Source of the DNA: an uncultured Methanobrevibacter sp.
GTDB taxonomy: Archaea; Methanobacteriota; Methanobacteria; Methanobacteriales; Methanobacteriaceae
DNA: 64,000 nt
Assembly (NCBI GenBank): GCA_900320515.1
Contig: ONSJ01000019.1
Location: forward strand, 1 to 64,000
Reading direction: 5' to 3'
The number at the start of each line of letters is the position of its first letter. The first letter of the stretch is position 1. The translations under genes were made by a program, and so were the position numbers. The notes below the pieces were generated by a model, which was not told the DNA's origin, ran no database searches, and saw nothing but the letters and a program-made list of their open reading frames with translations. Below, piece by piece: positions 56,800 through 64,000 of the stretch.

Positions 56800-57066
56800 A
56801 TGGATATATTGTTTATTTCAAAATTTATTTTGGTTATTGCAATAATTATAATGTTGCTGGCTACCCTAAGGGCAAGCGCATATAAATCCACATCCATGGG
56901 GCTTTTGGGAAGTTCAGTTATTGTTAACGCGCTCGCATTAGTGTTACTTATTGGTGGGGAGTTATATAATCTTGCATTCTATAGAGATATATCTTTAGCT
57001 TTAATATTCTTTGGTTTTGTAGGAACTATTGCTTTCGCTGTAACTGTAGGAGGGGAAGATAAATGA
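56800..57066 (+). CDS. ehbB: Energy-converting hydrogenase B subunit B (MnhF-like)
   Basis: The 88 residues form three hydrophobic helices with the MnhF/MrpF pattern (LLATLRASAYKSTSMGLLGSS, FFGFVGTIAFAVTVGGED). Membrane-arm subunit. The GAGTGAGAT region before the ATG is the ribosome-binding site. Its stop overlaps the start of ehbC by four bases. Confidence 0.87.
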   Translation: MDILFISKFILVIAIIIMLLATLRASAYKSTSMGLLGSSVIVNALALVLLIGGELYNLAFYRDISLALIFFGFVGTIAFAVTVGGEDK

Positions 57067-57485
57067 TCGAATATATTCAATCAGCTCTTCTCATTATTGC
57101 AGCTTTCCTGATTATTATCTCAGCAATAGGTCTTATTAGCTTAAGCAAAGATACTAAAAATGCAGTATATGGTAGAATCCACATTGTTGGTTTGTTTGAT
57201 ATTGCAGTAATTATTGCTATGATTGGCCTTGGCCAATATCTCCTGGCGGGTGTTTACTTTATTATAGCACCATTCTCAGCACATGCAATAGCTAATGCTT
57301 ATTGGAAAAAAGAAGATAGAGAAAATAACGCTGATTTAATGACAGTTGAAGAAGAGGTAGATGAAAATCATCCATTTATTCATCCTAAAGAAAAGATGCA
57401 GGCCTTGGAAAGTGAAAATTCCGAAAAACTTAAGGCTGATGATAGATTTTCAGTAACTACACTAGAAATTGATGAGGGTGAGTAG
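57063..57485 (+). CDS. ehbC: Energy-converting hydrogenase B subunit C (MnhG-like)
   Basis: The 140 residues start with three hydrophobic helices of MnhG type ([41 protein letters not shown]) and continue in an acidic soluble tail of about 45 residues that the short MnhG proteins lack. Start overlaps ehbB; ehbD follows two bases after the stop. Confidence 0.88.
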   Translation: MIEYIQSALLIIAAFLIIISAIGLISLSKDTKNAVYGRIHIVGLFDIAVIIAMIGLGQYLLAGVYFIIAPFSAHAIANAYWKKEDRENNADLMTVEEEVDENHPFIHPKEKMQALESENSEKLKADDRFSVTTLEIDEGE

Positions 57486-57487
57486 TC

Positions 57488-57721
57488 ATGTTGGAAATTA
57501 TATTATGTATTGTGATAATATTAAGCGCAATTCTTGCTCTTATTCAAAAAGATTTGCTAAAAGCGGCAATTCTGACCGGTATTGCCGGTGCATCCGTTGC
57601 AGTATTGTTCCAAGTATTGCTGGCGCCGGATGTTGCATTGACACAGGCAATTGTTGAAGGAGCAATCATACCGATATTCATTGCACTGGCTGTTAAGAAG
57701 ACTCAAAGGAGTGATGGCTGA
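57488..57721 (+). CDS. ehbD: Energy-converting hydrogenase B subunit D (DUF4040)
   Basis: The 77 residues are almost entirely hydrophobic and match the DUF4040/MbhD pattern: [36 protein letters not shown], then a basic end. This domain is part of MrpA in antiporters. The stop overlaps ehbE by one base. Confidence 0.88.
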   Translation: MLEIILCIVIILSAILALIQKDLLKAAILTGIAGASVAVLFQVLLAPDVALTQAIVEGAIIPIFIALAVKKTQRSDG

Positions 57722-58107
57722 TGGCTAATGTACAGCTTGTGATATTGTTGACATCCGTTGCGTTAGTCGTAATCGGACTTTATTCAGCAATTTTCATTGA
57801 CAATATCATCAAAAAGATTATTGGTATCAGTTTCATTGAAGAGGGCGTAAACCTTTTCATTGTTGCTATCGGTTATAAAGCAGGCGGTGTCGTACCGATT
57901 TTAATGCCTGGAATGGATACTTCCTGGTTCGCTTCAAACGCAGCATATCCTTTGCCATTCGGTTTGGTGCTTACCAGTATCGTAATTGGCGCAAGTACAC
58001 TGGCAGTCATGCTTGCTTTAGTAATGGTTTTATACAGACGATATGGCACATTATCTACAAAAGTAATGTTAGCTGACACATCAAAAAAGGAGGAATACGA
58101 TGAATGA
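57721..58107 (+). CDS. ehbE: Energy-converting hydrogenase B subunit E (MnhC/NuoK-like)
   Basis: The 128 residues have three transmembrane helices with [28 protein letters not shown], in which the Glu is the conserved ion-path residue of NuoK/Mrp[27 protein letters not shown] is the third helix. The start of ehbF lies inside its 3' end by eight bases. Confidence 0.92.
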   Translation: MANVQLVILLTSVALVVIGLYSAIFIDNIIKKIIGISFIEEGVNLFIVAIGYKAGGVVPILMPGMDTSWFASNAAYPLPFGLVLTSIVIGASTLAVMLALVMVLYRRYGTLSTKVMLADTSKKEEYDE

Positions 58108-59554
58108 ATTAATTCCACTTATGGTTATTGTTCCTTTAATGGCAGCATTATTAATCAGTGCCTTTTCAAAATTCAATACTGTAACTAAGATTTTTGCATT
58201 TGTTGTGGCAATATGCTTGCCGATAATTCCGCTATTGTCCAATTATGGCCTTCACTACTTCGGTGGTTATGAGCCTATGATAAATGATGCGGTAAAGATG
58301 ATGTATCATCCGGCAATCACATATTCATTCACATTCCTGCAGCAGATATTCATAGGGGCAGTCGGGCTTTTAACATTCCTGGTAATCTTCATTTACCTGA
58401 CAAAATACAGGAAAGTCTCAGGACCGTACCTGTTCCTACTGTTCTTAGGTACTGCAGCAGTGACCGCAATGATTTTGACTGACGATATATTCCACATGTT
58501 TGTGTTCTTTGAGATATTGGCACTTGCACAGGTGGGAATAGTTGCGGCATCTTCAATTGACTACAGTTATGAAATGGCTTTGAAGTATATGGTTTTGGGA
58601 TCCATCGGTTCTCCAATGATGCTTTTAGGAATTGGATTCTTATTGGCATTGACAGGTAGTGTAAACGTTACAGATATTGCAGCAGCGGTTCACAACGGTT
58701 TGGTTGATGCTACTTCTCCAGTATTTTTATTATCACTCGCATTAATATTCTTTGGTTGGTTATACGCATCCGGTTTACCACCATTCCATACAATAAAATC
58801 TGGAATCTATTCAAAAGCCGAACCACATGGTGCAGCGTTATTGCAGTCATTTACAGTCATTTCAATGATTTCAATCGTATTGATAATGTTTAGAATTTAC
58901 GCTTCACTTCCAATCTTTGAGGTTCTCATAGTCTTCTTCTCTATCTTGGCTATGATATTGGGTGTCTCTCTCGCATTAACCCAAACGGACTTCAGAAGAA
59001 TGATTGGATTTTTAGCGGTAGGTGAATTAGGTTTCATCGGGTTAGGTATTGGGCTTGGAACAAACTTTTCAATTACAGCAGGACTTTTCCAGGCATTGAA
59101 TGAAATCGTAATCACCGCATTATTATTCATAGGATTTGGCGCAATAGTAAATGCAACAAATGAAGTGGATACAAGAAAATTGGGCGGACTTCTTGCATAC
59201 CATCCTAAAGTGGCCATAATGCTTCTGATAGGCGGTCTTGCAATGGCAGGAGTTCCTCCATTAAGCGGTTTCCAATCCAAACTGATGCTTGTTCAGGCAT
59301 CATTAAGTTGCGGATTCCCTGAGATATCCATTTTGGCCATAATGGTAAGTATAGCCACATTTGTAGTATTTGTAAAAACATATTACACAATGTTTTTAAA
59401 ACCGAAACCAAATGACCTGGAACTGGAAGGAAAAGATGTTCCAAGAGCTATGATTTTCGCAATGGGAGTATTGCTAATCATTGTTATACTTTTAGGTATT
59501 TTCCCGGATGTCGTTACAAACGGAATTTCTAACTTTGTAGGAGGGATATTATGA
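58100..59554 (+). CDS. ehbF: Energy-converting hydrogenase B subunit F (NuoN/MnhD-like ion pump)
   Basis: The 484 residues make up the large antiporter-like subunit with about 14 hydrophobic helices. Conserved elements are [16 protein letters not shown], with the Glu of helix 5, [25 protein letters not shown], the helix-7/8 Lys and His region, [21 protein letters not shown] and [14 protein letters not shown]. This subunit is expected to carry the protons or sodium ions that drive uphill ferredoxin reduction. Its stop overlaps ehbG by four bases. Confidence 0.95.
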   Translation: MNELIPLMVIVPLMAALLISAFSKFNTVTKIFAFVVAICLPIIPLLSNYGLHYFGGYEPMINDAVKMMYHPAITYSFTFLQQIFIGAVGLLTFLVIFIYLTKYRKVSGPYLFLLFLGTAAVTAMILTDDIFHMFVFFEILALAQVGIVAASSIDYSYEMALKYMVLGSIGSPMMLLGIGFLLALTGSVNVTDIAAAVHNGLVDATSPVFLLSLALIFFGWLYASGLPPFHTIKSGIYSKAEPHGAALLQSFTVISMISIVLIMFRIYASLPIFEVLIVFFSILAMILGVSLALTQTDFRRMIGFLAVGELGFIGLGIGLGTNFSITAGLFQALNEIVITALLFIGFGAIVNATNEVDTRKLGGLLAYHPKVAIMLLIGGLAMAGVPPLSGFQSKLMLVQASLSCGFPEISILAIMVSIATFVVFVKTYYTMFLKPKPNDLELEGKDVPRAMIFAMGVLLIIVILLGIFPDVVTNGISNFVGGIL

Positions 59555-59886
59555 AACTGTATGATCAGATATTTAATGTTGTAAAACAATTCAGAAAATT
59601 GTTTTCACCGGGACCCGTTACCAATGCGGATGTTTCAGGAAGTCTTACAGCAGAAATATTTTTAATTGTATCATTGGTCCTGTCTGCAATATTGCTAAGG
59701 CATGTAAATGTATTGCTTGCAGGAATCTTTACCTTGATACTGGCCATAGTGCTTATTTATAGTATTCCGCTTATTCCGAAGTTCAAGATAGAACAGGAAG
59801 ACTCACTTGAAAAAATGCTGTTCTATGCAATTATAACACTTGCGCTTATAGCTGTATTCATGTACTGGGGTGGTAATCTTGTCTAA
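59551..59886 (+). CDS. ehbG: Energy-converting hydrogenase B subunit G
   Basis: A 111-residue membrane protein with a basic N-terminus and three hydrophobic helices (IFLIVSLVLSAILL, ILALVLIYSIPLI-like, ITLALIAVFMYWGG). I recognise it by size, topology and place between ehbF and ehbH. It has no clear enzyme motif. Confidence 0.82.
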   Translation: MKLYDQIFNVVKQFRKLFSPGPVTNADVSGSLTAEIFLIVSLVLSAILLRHVNVLLAGIFTLILAIVLIYSIPLIPKFKIEQEDSLEKMLFYAIITLALIAVFMYWGGNLV

Positions 59887-60157
59887 TACTACAATACGCA
59901 ATTTGCTTGCAGGAATATTAACAGCAATATTTTCCGCTACTTTATTCGATGCGATATTTCATATAAGCGATATGATTTATCCTGGTGTAAGCTTTATTTA
60001 TAATACTTTAGGAACTCAAATTGCTCCGAATATGGTAACAGTTGTTATCTTTGATTTCAGGGCATACGATACTTTAGGCGAATCAATTATATTGTTGACT
60101 GCTGGATTGGTGGTTTTACTAATATTCGGCAGAGGATTATTGGGGGATAAAAGATGA
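59879..60157 (+). CDS. ehbH: Energy-converting hydrogenase B subunit H (MbhE/MnhB N-terminal-like)
   Basis: About 92 residues with two hydrophobic helices and the loop APNMVTVVIFDFRAYDTLGE, a hallmark of the MrpB/MbhE-type subunits. I prefer the TTG at 59879 (preceded by GGTGGT) as start; a GTG at 59870 would be internal to that site. It overlaps ehbG by eight bases and ehbI by four. Confidence 0.85.
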   Translation: MSNTTIRNLLAGILTAIFSATLFDAIFHISDMIYPGVSFIYNTLGTQIAPNMVTVVIFDFRAYDTLGESIILLTAGLVVLLIFGRGLLGDKR

Positions 60158-60630
60158 GTCAGGGTAGTATAATCTTAAAACTTATATCTTTGCCGATTTC
60201 AATCATATTGATCTGTTTAGGTATAATGACCATTCTTGGAGGTCACATCACTCCTGGTGGAGGTTTCCAAGGTGGTGCAATGATAGCAGGCGGTATTATA
60301 TTATCTGTTCTTGTCTATGGAATAGGTAATTCCCCATTTGAATTGTCACATACATACATTGAAGTTTTAGAATCTGTCGGTGCTTTAGGTTTCGTAATAT
60401 TCGGATTGATCGGACTGTTTGTTGGAGGATTTTATCTCTACAATGTAGGAACTGATATCCTTAATGTTGTTCCTCAAACTATCCAGTCTGTATTGCATTA
60501 TCCTGATGTTACAAATGCCGGAATTATCCCATACCTCAATATCTTTGTAGGTTTGAAGGTATTTGCAGGATTATCCGCAATTGCAATTGCATTTGCAGGT
60601 TTTAAGAAATATGTCGAGGAGGGTGAATGA
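60154..60630 (+). CDS. ehbI: Energy-converting hydrogenase B subunit I (MnhB-like)
   Basis: The 158 residues include LGGHITPGGGFQGGAMIAGG, the signature of MnhB/MrpB, flanked by four hydrophobic helices. Together with ehbH it reproduces in two genes what MrpA/B C-terminal parts do in antiporters. Overlaps ehbJ by four bases. Confidence 0.88.
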   Translation: MSQGSIILKLISLPISIILICLGIMTILGGHITPGGGFQGGAMIAGGIILSVLVYGIGNSPFELSHTYIEVLESVGALGFVIFGLIGLFVGGFYLYNVGTDILNVVPQTIQSVLHYPDVTNAGIIPYLNIFVGLKVFAGLSAIAIAFAGFKKYVEEGE

Positions 60631-60878
60631 TGCTACTCATATGGCCGATGATATTTGCATTGATTTTGGGCTTAATCATAGGTTCACAAATCAAGCTTAA
60701 AAATGGTGATACTCATTTCACTCTCGGATCATTTATAGTAATACTTATTGCAGGAATTATTGTAGCGTGGCAATCCGGCAATTATCCGTTTTACACTGAC
60801 TTGCCGGTATCAACAGCATTTTTATCTGCATTAATAGGAATTTTTGTAGGCAAACTAATATTTGCAAGGAGTAAATAA
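60627..60878 (+). CDS. ehbJ: Energy-converting hydrogenase B subunit J
   Basis: An 83-residue membrane protein with three hydrophobic helices and a short polar loop (SQIKLKNGDTHFTLGS). The call rests mainly on operon position between ehbI and the polyferredoxin gene; no motif is diagnostic. Confidence 0.8.
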   Translation: MMLLIWPMIFALILGLIIGSQIKLKNGDTHFTLGSFIVILIAGIIVAWQSGNYPFYTDLPVSTAFLSALIGIFVGKLIFARSK

Positions 60879-60889
60879 GGGGTTTTAAA

Positions 60890-62299
60890 ATGTTTTTATC
60901 AACTAATACATGTAAGGAAAACGAAGATTGTATTAAGTCATGTCCTACAAAATCCATTAGATTGATCAACGGGGTTCCATTCAGTTGCCTTACCTGCGGA
61001 ATCTGTTATGAAAACTGTCCAAACCATGCAATATTTAAAAATGGCTATGGAGGATATGTGGTCGACAGAGCCAAATGTAACGGCTGTGGAATGTGCATGT
61101 ACAACTGCCCTACAGACAATATCCATATTGATGACGGAGTAGTATATGGAATTTGTTCACGCTGTGGCGTTTGTGCAGAAAAGTTCCCTGAATGTCGTGT
61201 TGACGGATTTGATTTCGAAAAGGAAAAGCAAATCAATTTAATCAAGTCATTCAACATCCTGAATCCGCCGTTGGATAATGTTCCTTCAAAAGGCGAAAGT
61301 AATGTCAGGGAGGTTTCAAGGACTTACTTCGGAACGGACATAGAAAAATGTATTCTCTGCGGCAGATGTCAGGAATACTGTCCGACAGGAGCTATACATG
61401 TTAAGGTGGACAGGGATGAAGGAATTTGTCGTGAATGCAGAATATGTGCTGACGTTTGTCCAAACATGTCAATGAACAAGCATCAGATTGTCAATACATC
61501 TTCATGCACACTTTGTTTGAACTGTATGAAGGCCTGTCCTCACAATGCGATTTCCGTTGATGATTTCAAGATTATTGTCAATAAGCTTAATCAAAAGCCT
61601 GACGGCAAAATCATATCATGTCTCAATTGCGGTTTGTGTGCGGACTTATGTGAAAACGAATCACATAAAAACGTCGATGGCAAGTTAAGATACGATCCGA
61701 CATTGGATACAGAAAACATTACACATGATGTGGCCATAAGTCACTGTCCGGTTCTCACATTGCGTGAAGATGAGGAAATGTTCATCTATGATGAACTTTC
61801 AGATGAGGAGCTTCCTGCACTTGCCGGCTTTTGTGTAAGCTGCGGAAAATGTGTGCAGGTCTGTGATGAGGTCAACGCTCGCCAGCTGATGACTCATACA
61901 TGGGACGGCAAGGTTACAGGCGATTGCATTTCATGTGGAATTTGTGTTGAGATGTGTCAGGAAGATGCGATTACTCTGCATAGGGGCAAAATCTCAGTAA
62001 ATATGGACAAATGTATTTTATGCGAAAACTGTGCAGTCCATTGTCCTGTTGATGCGATTCCTAAATCAACAATGTATAAGAATGAAATTACAGACGGTTT
62101 CAACTTCATCGAGCAGAAGTTATGTATGCATTGTGGAATATGTCATGGAATCTGTTCATATGATGCAATAGAAGAAATTGACGGCAATTATGTAGTTAAT
62201 GAAGAGAACTGTACTTATTGTGGAGCATGTAAGAATGCATGTCCTGCAAGAGCATTTTTATTCGAAAGAAATTTTAAAGATTCAATAGAGGGTATTTAA
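60890..62299 (+). CDS. ehbK: Polyferredoxin, energy-converting hydrogenase B subunit K
   Basis: The 469 residues hold about 13 ferredoxin-like CxxCxxCxxxC segments (for example CLTCGICYENCP, CILCGRCQEYCP, CISCGICVEMCQ, CTYCGACKNACP), so about a dozen 4Fe-4S clusters. The fourth, CSRCGVCAEKFPEC, has Phe where the fourth Cys is usual and a Cys three residues later. The protein probably wires electrons between the hydrogenase module and ferredoxin partners. The ATG lies 11 bases after ehbJ. Confidence 0.95.
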   Translation: MFLSTNTCKENEDCIKSCPTKSIRLINGVPFSCLTCGICYENCPNHAIFKNGYGGYVVDRAKCNGCGMCMYNCPTDNIHIDDGVVYGICSRCGVCAEKFPECRVDGFDFEKEKQINLIKSFNILNPPLDNVPSKGESNVREVSRTYFGTDIEKCILCGRCQEYCPTGAIHVKVDRDEGICRECRICADVCPNMSMNKHQIVNTSSCTLCLNCMKACPHNAISVDDFKIIVNKLNQKPDGKIISCLNCGLCADLCENESHKNVDGKLRYDPTLDTENITHDVAISHCPVLTLREDEEMFIYDELSDEELPALAGFCVSCGKCVQVCDEVNARQLMTHTWDGKVTGDCISCGICVEMCQEDAITLHRGKISVNMDKCILCENCAVHCPVDAIPKSTMYKNEITDGFNFIEQKLCMHCGICHGICSYDAIEEIDGNYVVNEENCTYCGACKNACPARAFLFERNFKDSIEGI

Positions 62300-62791
62300 A
62301 TGAGCAGTATACTTAGAATAGCTTTGGAAGGAGCTTTTACCAACTTCAAAAGAATCTTTTTTGCAGCTGATAGGGTTACAGATATGGAATTGAGAAACCA
62401 GATTGCAACACTGTCAGTGGAAGTTGACGACAGGGTTGACGAAAAGGCCTGTATCGGATGTGCGGGCTGTGCCAATGTCTGTCCTACTGGTGCAATTGAG
62501 ATGAAAGAATTAGCAAATCCAGTTAAAATCACTGATGATTGGACTAAAAAGGAAGTGCCTGAAATTACTCTCGAAAAATGTGTTGTATGTTACTATTGTC
62601 ATGACTTCTGTCCGGTCTATTCACTTTATGGTGAAAAGGGGACTATTCATCCAAGCAACGTTGGAGATCAGGAAGTCGACATCACAGAAACCATGTCACA
62701 GCCATTTAAAATTTCAGACGACAAGCTCAAATTCATTGCACAATATTTATCAGATAATACAGTATTGAAGAATAGAGAGGAGGGTGATTAG
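62300..62791 (+). CDS. ehbL: Two-cluster ferredoxin, energy-converting hydrogenase B subunit L
   Basis: The 163 residues carry two 4Fe-4S motifs, CIGCAGCANVCPTGAI and CVVCYYCHDFCP, comparable to NuoI-type subunits that connect the catalytic site to the acceptor. Start follows the ehbK stop directly and its stop directly precedes ehbM. Confidence 0.92.
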   Translation: MSSILRIALEGAFTNFKRIFFAADRVTDMELRNQIATLSVEVDDRVDEKACIGCAGCANVCPTGAIEMKELANPVKITDDWTKKEVPEITLEKCVVCYYCHDFCPVYSLYGEKGTIHPSNVGDQEVDITETMSQPFKISDDKLKFIAQYLSDNTVLKNREEGD

Positions 62792-63238
62792 ATGGGTATT
62801 AAATCATTTTCAAGAGCAAGGGCAATACACGTCATGCTGGTTTATACCGGCGGATGCAACGGTTGCGATATCGAGATTGTTAACTCAATTCTATCACCTA
62901 GATTTGATGCTGAACAATATAATGTGTTTTTAACATGGAATCCTCGTGAAGCCGATGTATTGGTCGTCACAGGACCTGTTACACATTTGAATAGAAAGCC
63001 GTTGGAGGCAATTTATGAAGCTATCCCCAACCCTAAATTGGTTGTGGCTGCAGGAAGTTGCGCTCTGATGGGCGGTGTTTATAAGAACTGTTATGGTGAC
63101 ATTCCTTCAGAGGAAATTGAAGGGCCGGTTGAAAATATCATACCTGTAAACGCTAAGGTTCCGGGTTGTGCCGTAAGGCCTCAGGATGTTTTGGCCGGTG
63201 TGGTATCACTTTTACCTACATTATTGGATGCGGATTAG
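62792..63238 (+). CDS. ehbM: Energy-converting hydrogenase B small subunit M (NuoB-like)
   Basis: The 148 residues contain [26 protein letters not shown] and [14 protein letters not shown], whose cysteines bind the 4Fe-4S cluster closest to the NiFe site. The protein is homologous to NuoB and to the small subunits of Ech and Mbh. It lies 10 bases before ehbN. Confidence 0.96.
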   Translation: MGIKSFSRARAIHVMLVYTGGCNGCDIEIVNSILSPRFDAEQYNVFLTWNPREADVLVVTGPVTHLNRKPLEAIYEAIPNPKLVVAAGSCALMGGVYKNCYGDIPSEEIEGPVENIIPVNAKVPGCAVRPQDVLAGVVSLLPTLLDAD

Positions 63239-63248
63239 AGGGGATTTG

Positions 63249-64000
63249 ATGGATAAGAAAGTACCAAGAAGCAATATTATTGAAACTGAAATTCCAATGG
63301 GTACAGTTCACCCTGCTGCATTGGAACCATATAGAGTGAGGTTTTTTGTAGAGGATGAAATTGTCCAGGAAGCCGAAATCACTATTGGTGTTAATCATAG
63401 GGGTATCGAAAGGATCATGGAAGGTCTCCCGGTTGAAAAGGCAAATGCCTTGACTGAGAAAATTTGCGGAATCTGTTCTAATTCACATATATGGAACTCA
63501 TGCAGAACTGCGGAAATGGGGTTAGGTATTGAAATTCCGCAGAGAGCTTTATATATTCGTGTAATAATGGGCGAACTTGAACGTTTGCATTCACATTTCT
63601 TGTATTTGGCTCACGGTTGTGAAGTATTGTCCCACGAAACATTTTCAATGAGGGTGTTCTACCTGAGGGAAATAGTAATGGAACTGCTTGCAATGATTGG
63701 AGGAAACCGTGTTCAGTATGGCTGTTCAGTCCTTGGTGGAGTAAGACCAAGATGTGATTTGGATGAAGCTAAACTGTTAAGACTTAAAAACGACATGGAT
63801 GCAGTTGAAGAAGGACTCACTGGTTTTGTCGAAAGGTTCTTGGCAGATTCAGTTGTTCAATCAAGGATTACTGGAATCGGTGTGCTGCCGCAAAAGCAAG
63901 CTATTGAACTTGCGGTTACCGGACCTACACTTAGGGCAACAGGTGTTGCAAGAGATTTAAGGACAACAATGTTTGAGTACGATGAGTTTGACTTTAACGT
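63249..64000 (+). CDS. ehbN: Energy-converting hydrogenase B large subunit N, cut by window end
   Basis: The ATG at 63249 opens a frame that stays open to base 64000, about 250 residues. [16 protein letters not shown] contains the first CxxC pair that binds the NiFe centre (L1 motif), preceded by [13 protein letters not shown] and followed by [16 protein letters not shown], as in the NuoD/Ech large subunits. The second CxxC pair lies beyond the window. AGGGGATTTG precedes the start. Confidence 0.95.
   Translation, partial: MDKKVPRSNIIETEIPMGTVHPAALEPYRVRFFVEDEIVQEAEITIGVNHRGIERIMEGLPVEKANALTEKICGICSNSHIWNSCRTAEMGLGIEIPQRALYIRVIMGELERLHSHFLYLAHGCEVLSHETFSMRVFYLREIVMELLAMIGGNRVQYGCSVLGGVRPRCDLDEAKLLRLKNDMDAVEEGLTGFVERFLADSVVQSRITGIGVLPQKQAIELAVTGPTLRATGVARDLRTTMFEYDEFDFN

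Overview
The window reads as a piece of an AT-rich methanogen chromosome of the order Methanobacteriales, most likely a gut or rumen Methanobrevibacter. The grounds are formylmethanofuran:tetrahydromethanopterin formyltransferase (ftr), a 14-gene run in the order of energy-converting hydrogenase B (ehbA to the start of ehbN), hydrogenase maturation gene hypF, archaeal hjc and a Rad3-type helicase, an archaeal bulge-helix-bulge tRNA-Trp intron, TATA-box promoters, and very large adhesin-like surface proteins built from beta-helix and Ig-like repeats. The species assignment is inference.

Layout: 1-8238 is the 3' part of a giant adhesin-like gene. 8.4-13.1 kb holds the grpE-dnaK-dnaJ chaperone genes, read leftward, and a divergent winged-helix regulator with a repeated operator in its promoter. 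13.2-19.9 kb holds an Rpn-type nuclease gene, hypF, a larB homologue, a GNAT acetyltransferase, a small anchored protein and a two-gene polysaccharide-export ABC transporter. 19.9-25.3 kb is a leftward block: hisE, a CBS-ParB protein, gatB, a LicC-like nucleotidyltransferase, a gpsA homologue and an atypical radical SAM protein. 25.4-26.6 kb is a stable-RNA region with tRNAs Asn, CAU, Glu and Leu, a tRNA 3'-end relic, hjc, and tRNA-Trp with an intron that is also a C/D-box guide RNA. 26.7-30.6 kb holds an MBL-fold hydrolase, the TrkA/TrkH potassium uptake pair and a flippase-like membrane protein, followed by ftr. 31.7-35.5 kb has an Ig-domain surface protein with an unidentified globular domain, a potassium channel and a DUF4013 membrane protein. 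35.8-44.6 kb carries NAD(P)HX repair, sfsA, sir2, a Rad3/XPD-like helicase, argG, a structured intergenic region, a UPF1/SMUBP2-like helicase and an M14 deacylase-like gene. 44.7-53.5 kb is a second giant adhesin gene broken by a +1 frameshift near its 3' end. It is followed by a small secreted protein, a decayed copy of the M14 gene, a YdjM-like membrane protein and a bile-acid/ACR3-type transporter. 56.4-64.0 kb is the ehb operon, cut by the window end inside ehbN.

How the genes work together: Ehb uses ion motive force to reduce low-potential ferredoxin with H2 for anabolic carbon fixation. HypF serves the maturation of its NiFe site, and Ftr belongs to the central CO2-reduction pathway. 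The surface proteins, the export ABC transporter and the GpsA/LicC pair point to active cell-envelope remodelling.

Observations that go beyond routine annotation: (1) the tRNA-Trp intron carries a guide that places C34 exactly at the methylation position; (2) an identical 16-bp dyad lies directly upstream of the TATA boxes of hjc and a YdjM-like gene, a possible shared regulon; (3) a TTTAGGTATACCTAAA palindrome at 41.88 kb has a near-copy in front of the ACR3-like gene, next to a possible alternative-hairpin leader of argG; (4) the +1 frameshift in the second adhesin; (5) a paralogue relic of the M14 gene beyond the adhesin; (6) a strong Shine-Dalgarno of gatB facing only AUU codons.
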